This document shows, piece after piece, positions 6,428 to 9,030 of a stretch of 9,030 nt of DNA. The notes beneath the pieces are model-generated. The model saw only the letters and a list, made by a program, of their open reading frames with translations. It had not been told where the DNA came from and did not search any database. The stretch is taken from positions 1 through 9,030 of the forward strand of contig JAUWHC010000076.1 of assembly GCA_030606095.1 (NCBI GenBank), in the 5' to 3' direction. Origin of the DNA: Promethearchaeota archaeon (GTDB taxonomy: Archaea; Asgardarchaeota; Lokiarchaeia; Sigyniarchaeales; SOKP01). Both the position numbers and the translations under genes were made by a program. The stretch's first letter is position 1. Each line of letters starts with the position of its first letter.

Positions 6428-6437
6428 GTTTTTAAAA
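6428..6437 (-). promoter_or_regulatory. Putative TATA box of the 167-residue gene
   Basis: The minus strand reads TTTTAAAAAC, centred about 29 bases before ATG 6404, which would give a leader of only a few bases. It is too close to the GTG at 6419 to serve that start. A weak match in AT-rich DNA. Confidence 0.3.
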
Positions 6438-6508
6438 TTTAATAGAAATTGATCTAAATAAGATAAAATGAAGTTTTTTAAAAATTTCTTGGTTATTAAA
6501 TGTAAATG

Positions 6509-6520
6509 TTTAATATAAAA
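6509..6520 (+). promoter_or_regulatory. Putative TATA box of the dus gene
   Basis: TTTAATATAAAA lies about 20-23 bases before ATG 6535, slightly short of the normal 26, so the transcript would be leaderless. It is the only good TATA-like match before this gene. Confidence 0.35.
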
Positions 6521-6534
6521 TAATTTAATTGAAA

Positions 6535-7527
6535 ATGAAATTAGGAACGCTTGTTTTAGAAAATAATTTCTTATTGGCACCCATGCAAGGAGTAACTACG
6601 GCACCGTATAGGCAATTTTGTAGAAAGTTTGGTAAAATAGGGTTAGTAAGTGTTCCAATGCTTTATACTAAGAGACTTCAAAAAAAACCTCGCTCCGTAT
6701 TAAGTAATTTATACAAAATTGAGAAGGAAAGGCCTATAAGCGTGCAGCTAATTGGTTCAGATCCAATAGCTTTAAGAGAATCAATTGACTTTCTTGAGAG
6801 CTATCAATTTGATGTTTTGGATATAAACGCCGGCTGTCCATCTAAAAGAGCAATTAAGGCAAAAGAAGGAGGGTATCTACTTAATGACCTGGAAAAATTA
6901 AGTAGTTTAATCAAAGTTGCTACAAAATATTCCTCGCATTTTGTTTCTTTAAAAATTAGAACAGGGTTCAAGAATTTAGACAATATCGACAAATTAGCGA
7001 AGATCGTTAATAAATCGAGCATTGATTTCATAACAATTCATGGAAGAACGGTAAAAGATCGATTCGATGACACCGCTCTTAATTTAAAAGCCGTTAAAAA
7101 ATTGAAAGATCTATTAAAAATACCTGTAGTTGGAAATGGAAGTATTGACACTCCTCAATCTGCGAAAGAGTTTTTAGGATTTACAAAAGTTGATGCCATT
7201 ATGATTGGGAGAGGAACTATGGGTAACCCTGAAATCTTTCATCAAATAAATAAATATTTAAAAGAAGGAGTAGAACTGGTTTTTAATAATAATTTAATTA
7301 AAATGAAAAATCATATAGATCTTTACGAAGATTGCTTAAATAACTATATAAATGAGAATATCGAGTTTCCATACCCGATTGAAAGATACAAATTTATAGA
7401 ATTAAAAAGAAATTCGATATGGTTAACTAAAAATATTCAACCCTCGACCGGCATTAGGATAAAAATTTCTAAAGCAAAAACTTTGGATGAATTACGAGAT
7501 ATTTTCGAACAGGTTTTTAATAATTAA
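6535..7527 (+). CDS. tRNA-dihydrouridine synthase (Dus family)
   Basis: FMN enzyme that uses NADPH to reduce specific uridines of tRNA to dihydrouridine; cytoplasmic. The 330 residues (counted from ATG 6535) form a TIM barrel opening with the FMN-binding LLAPMQGVT. The catalytic cysteine C101 stands in DINAGCPSK, K140 in SLKIRTGF and H169 in TIHGRT match the conserved FMN/RNA contacts, and GNGSI plus IGRGTMGNP bind the FMN phosphate. The helical tRNA-binding domain follows from about residue 235. Size and motifs are normal for the family. The position in tRNA that is modified cannot be read from the sequence. A TTG six bases earlier (6529) is in frame, but the ATG fits the TATA spacing better. 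It is divergent from the 167-residue gene, and its stop codon lies only 12 bases from the stop of the converging membrane-protein gene. Confidence 0.95.
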   Translation: MKLGTLVLENNFLLAPMQGVTTAPYRQFCRKFGKIGLVSVPMLYTKRLQKKPRSVLSNLYKIEKERPISVQLIGSDPIALRESIDFLESYQFDVLDINAGCPSKRAIKAKEGGYLLNDLEKLSSLIKVATKYSSHFVSLKIRTGFKNLDNIDKLAKIVNKSSIDFITIHGRTVKDRFDDTALNLKAVKKLKDLLKIPVVGNGSIDTPQSAKEFLGFTKVDAIMIGRGTMGNPEIFHQINKYLKEGVELVFNNNLIKMKNHIDLYEDCLNNYINENIEFPYPIERYKFIELKRNSIWLTKNIQPSTGIRIKISKAKTLDELRDIFEQVFNN

Positions 7528-7530
7528 AAG

Positions 7531-7555
7531 ACGAGAAAATCAACTCGTTACGAGT
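7531..7555. terminator. Alternating ACGAG/CTCGT inverted repeats at the convergent gene ends
   Basis: ACGAG (7531-7535), ACTCGT (7543-7548) and ACGAGT (7550-7555) are three arms that can pair in two exclusive ways: arm 1 with arm 2 (loop of eight bases), or arm 2 with arm 3 (a compact ACTCG-TTA-CGAGT hairpin). It starts three bases after the dus stop and covers the last codons of the opposite 82-residue gene. It is GC-richer than its surroundings. It could end or stabilise transcripts on both strands; no T-run follows it directly. Confidence 0.4.
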
Positions 7556-7788
7556 AATATTATAAATATAAGGATATACAAAAATATAATTATTCCATTA
7601 ATCAGAGTAATTAGATCGATAATTTGAATAACCATTCCTTCAAAAGAAGAGGTTAACCTTTCGACTGTCCAATTAAAATCTCCTGAGAGCGCAGAAATGA
7701 TGAAGTGAATATTTAAACAAAATATTTGAATTACTGAAAAAATAAAAATCTTGAAAAGCGCATCTTTCTCTTTTTCGTTAAGCTTCAT
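7540..7788 (-). CDS. Small two-helix membrane protein, unknown
   Basis: I do not recognise this 82-residue protein. A charged N-terminus (MKLNEKEKDALFK) leads into a first membrane helix (about 11-32). A polar stretch with DFNWTVERLTSSFEG (37-51) follows, then a very hydrophobic second helix (about 52-80) runs almost to the C-terminus. This is a hairpin-like membrane protein with a short loop between the helices. The ATG at 7788 is well placed, 22-23 bases after a good TATA box, so the mRNA should be leaderless. It lies 57 bases after mtnA on the same strand but has its own promoter. The gene is short, yet the promoter, two clear helices and the exact fit between dus and mtnA make it probable. 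No function can be given. Confidence 0.65.
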   Translation of the reverse strand: MKLNEKEKDALFKIFIFSVIQIFCLNIHFIISALSGDFNWTVERLTSSFEGMVIQIIDLITLINGIIIFLYILIFIILLVTS

Positions 7789-7805
7789 TTTAATATCTTT
7801 AATAA

Positions 7806-7815
7806 ATTTTTATAA
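7806..7815 (-). promoter_or_regulatory. TATA box of the small membrane-protein gene
   Basis: The minus strand reads TTATAAAAAT, preceded by purine-rich AAAAAG that could be a BRE. It is centred 22-23 bases before ATG 7788, which fits leaderless transcription. Confidence 0.45.
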
Positions 7816-7845
7816 CTTTTTATTTTTTTTGTAAGCTTCTTAAAG

Positions 7846-8871
7846 TTAACGCTTATATTTTTTTAATAATTCTTCCGGCGTAAAAACGCCGTCTTCTGTA
7901 ATTATAGCAGATACTAATCTAAATGGAGTAATATCAAATGCGTAATTTAAGCATTCTACACCATCTGGAACGATTTGCACCTTCCCTAGTACATTTTTTA
8001 CTTCACTACTATCTCTTTGCTCAATAGTAACATCGTCAGCGGTCTCTTGCAGAGATAATGTGGAAGTTGGAGCCGCAACATAAAAAGGCACTTCATTATC
8101 GTACGCAGCTAAAGCGACCAAATACGTTCCAATTTTATTAAAAACTGCGTCTGAAGTTACTCTATCTGTTCCTACAATTACCTTATTTATTTTTCCAAGT
8201 CTCATCAATAAACCTGAAGATGTATCAGAAATCACTTTTACAGGAATTTTATCGTATTGAAGTTCATAGGCAGTTAATCTAGCTCCTTGTAATCTTGGTC
8301 TCGTTTCATCAGCAATCACGCTAATTTTTTTACCACCTTCAATTGCGCTTCGAATAGGTGCTAACGCCGTACCATATTGAACCGTAGCCAAGGAACCCGC
8401 ATTGCAATGAGTTAAAACAACATCACCATCTTCTAATAAAGTAGCACCGTTTTTACCAATATTTTTGTTAACATTAACGTCTTCTTGAGCCATTAATTTG
8501 GCTTCTTCAACGACCAGTTCCGAAATATTTGAAGGGTTGTCTGGAAAAGAACTTAATATTTCCCAAATTCTATTTACTGCCCAAAAAAGGTTAGATGCTG
8601 TAGGTCTTGTACTGCGTATTACATCAGCAGCTTCCTCCATTCTTTTGAGGAATTCTTCTTTTGGAAGCGTTCTATATTCTATTGTCGCTAACGCCATTCC
8701 CATTGCTGCAGCAACTCCAATTGCAGGAGCACCTCTTATATTCATGACTTTAATAGATTTTGCCACATCTCTATAATCCTCTAACTCTAAAAACTCAAGT
8801 TTATGCGGTAATAGAGTTTGATCGATCATTTTCACTTTATTGTCGTGAGTCCATTCAATAGACGGGATCAT
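7846..8871 (-). CDS. mtnA: S-methyl-5-thioribose-1-phosphate isomerase
   Basis: Converts methylthioribose-1-phosphate to methylthioribulose-1-phosphate in the salvage of 5'-methylthioadenosine, a by-product of polyamine synthesis; cytoplasmic. The 341 residues are full length for the aIF2B/MtnA family. Visible are RGAPAIGVAAAMG (46-58), RPTASNLFWAVNR (89-101), the catalytic cysteine C156 in THCNAGSLAT, ADETRPRLQGARLTAYEL (187-204), catalytic D236 in VGTDRV and NKIGTY (245-250). RGAPAIG and the C/D pair fit MtnA better than the related ribose-1,5-bisphosphate isomerase or translation factor eIF2B subunits. The related use on 5-deoxyribose-1-phosphate cannot be excluded. No other methionine-salvage gene lies in the window. 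The start is the ATG at 8871, with a TATA-like box about 25 bases upstream. It reads toward the small membrane-protein gene and away from the gene fragment at the right edge. Confidence 0.95.
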   Translation of the reverse strand: MIPSIEWTHDNKVKMIDQTLLPHKLEFLELEDYRDVAKSIKVMNIRGAPAIGVAAAMGMALATIEYRTLPKEEFLKRMEEAADVIRSTRPTASNLFWAVNRIWEILSSFPDNPSNISELVVEEAKLMAQEDVNVNKNIGKNGATLLEDGDVVLTHCNAGSLATVQYGTALAPIRSAIEGGKKISVIADETRPRLQGARLTAYELQYDKIPVKVISDTSSGLLMRLGKINKVIVGTDRVTSDAVFNKIGTYLVALAAYDNEVPFYVAAPTSTLSLQETADDVTIEQRDSSEVKNVLGKVQIVPDGVECLNYAFDITPFRLVSAIITEDGVFTPEELLKKYKR

Positions 8872-8890
8872 AATAATCTTAATTTAACAA

Positions 8891-8900
8891 GCTTTAAAAA
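8891..8900 (-). promoter_or_regulatory. Putative TATA box of mtnA
   Basis: The minus strand reads TTTTTAAAGC, centred about 25 bases before ATG 8871, consistent with a leaderless or very short-leader transcript. The match is moderate. Confidence 0.35.
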
Positions 8901-8985
8901 ATTAAATTAGTAATATTTTTTATTACAGCAATTATTTTAATCTTGATAAGTTCCTTTAGTTTAGGAAAATTGAAAGCTTAGATAG

Positions 8986-9030
8986 ATGAAATTAAATAGA
9001 GTCATGGCTTGGTATGGAAAAAAATACTTT
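8986..9030 (+). CDS. Possible start of a plus-strand gene cut by the right edge
   Basis: An ATG opens a frame of 15 codons (MKLNRVMAWYGKKYF) that runs to the window edge without a stop. It is divergent from mtnA, with 114 bases between, and TTTAGTTTA (about 8955-8963) lies about 27 bases upstream as a weak TATA candidate. A second ATG is at 9004. The fragment is too short to identify, and a minus-strand gene end here cannot be fully excluded. Confidence 0.35.
   Translation, partial: MKLNRVMAWYGKKYF

Noticed and set aside
6804..7031. Minus-strand frame opposite dus
   Set aside because: Covers the dus catalytic region (GCP, KIRTG) in antisense; a shadow.
8498..8776. Plus-strand frame opposite mtnA
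   Set aside because: Antisense to conserved MtnA motifs (RGAPAIG, RPTASNL); a shadow.
1..9030. CRISPR arrays, insertion sequences, tRNA or rRNA genes, toxin-antitoxin or defence operons
   Set aside because: The gaps between genes are at most about 135 bases and hold only AT-rich promoter and terminator sequence. I found no regularly spaced repeats, transposase, terminal inverted repeats or cloverleaf sequence.

Overview
This AT-rich window (roughly 30% G+C by eye) most likely comes from an archaeal chromosome. The evidence is TATA-like boxes about 22-34 bases before several start codons with little or no leader, Shine-Dalgarno-type sites (GTGAT, GGGGAT) at only two genes, T-run terminators without GC-rich stems, and archaeal-type enzymes: a compact alpha-glucan phosphorylase and a GlmS-like SIS protein without its glutaminase domain. 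An Asgard (Lokiarchaeia-like) source is my impression from base composition and protein style. It is not proven, because no ribosomal or signature gene is present.

Layout. On the minus strand from 3509 down to the left edge lie a two-SIS-domain sugar isomerase, a 12-helix MFS transporter and a sugar-1-phosphate nucleotidyltransferase cut by the window edge, separated by 50-70 bases. Divergent from them on the plus strand are a 123-residue unknown protein with an N-terminal CxH...CPxC zinc-knuckle motif and the glucan phosphorylase. A 167-residue unknown protein (minus) converges on the phosphorylase. A tRNA-dihydrouridine synthase (plus) then converges tightly on an 82-residue two-helix membrane protein (minus), which is followed on the same strand by methylthioribose-1-phosphate isomerase (MtnA). 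The first 15 codons of a possible plus-strand gene sit at the right edge. No gap without a gene exceeds about 135 bases.

Working together. Carbohydrate metabolism dominates the left two thirds: glucan phosphorolysis to glucose-1-phosphate, hexose/amino-sugar phosphate isomerisation and NDP-sugar formation could form a connected route, but the genes lie in separate transcription units. The right third is housekeeping (tRNA modification, methylthioribose salvage) plus unknowns. I see no CRISPR array, insertion sequence, tRNA, rRNA or defence operon. The most novel items are the zinc-knuckle protein, the 167-residue orphan, the glutaminase-less GlmS-like isomerase and a three-armed CTCGT/ACGAG hairpin where two convergent genes meet.
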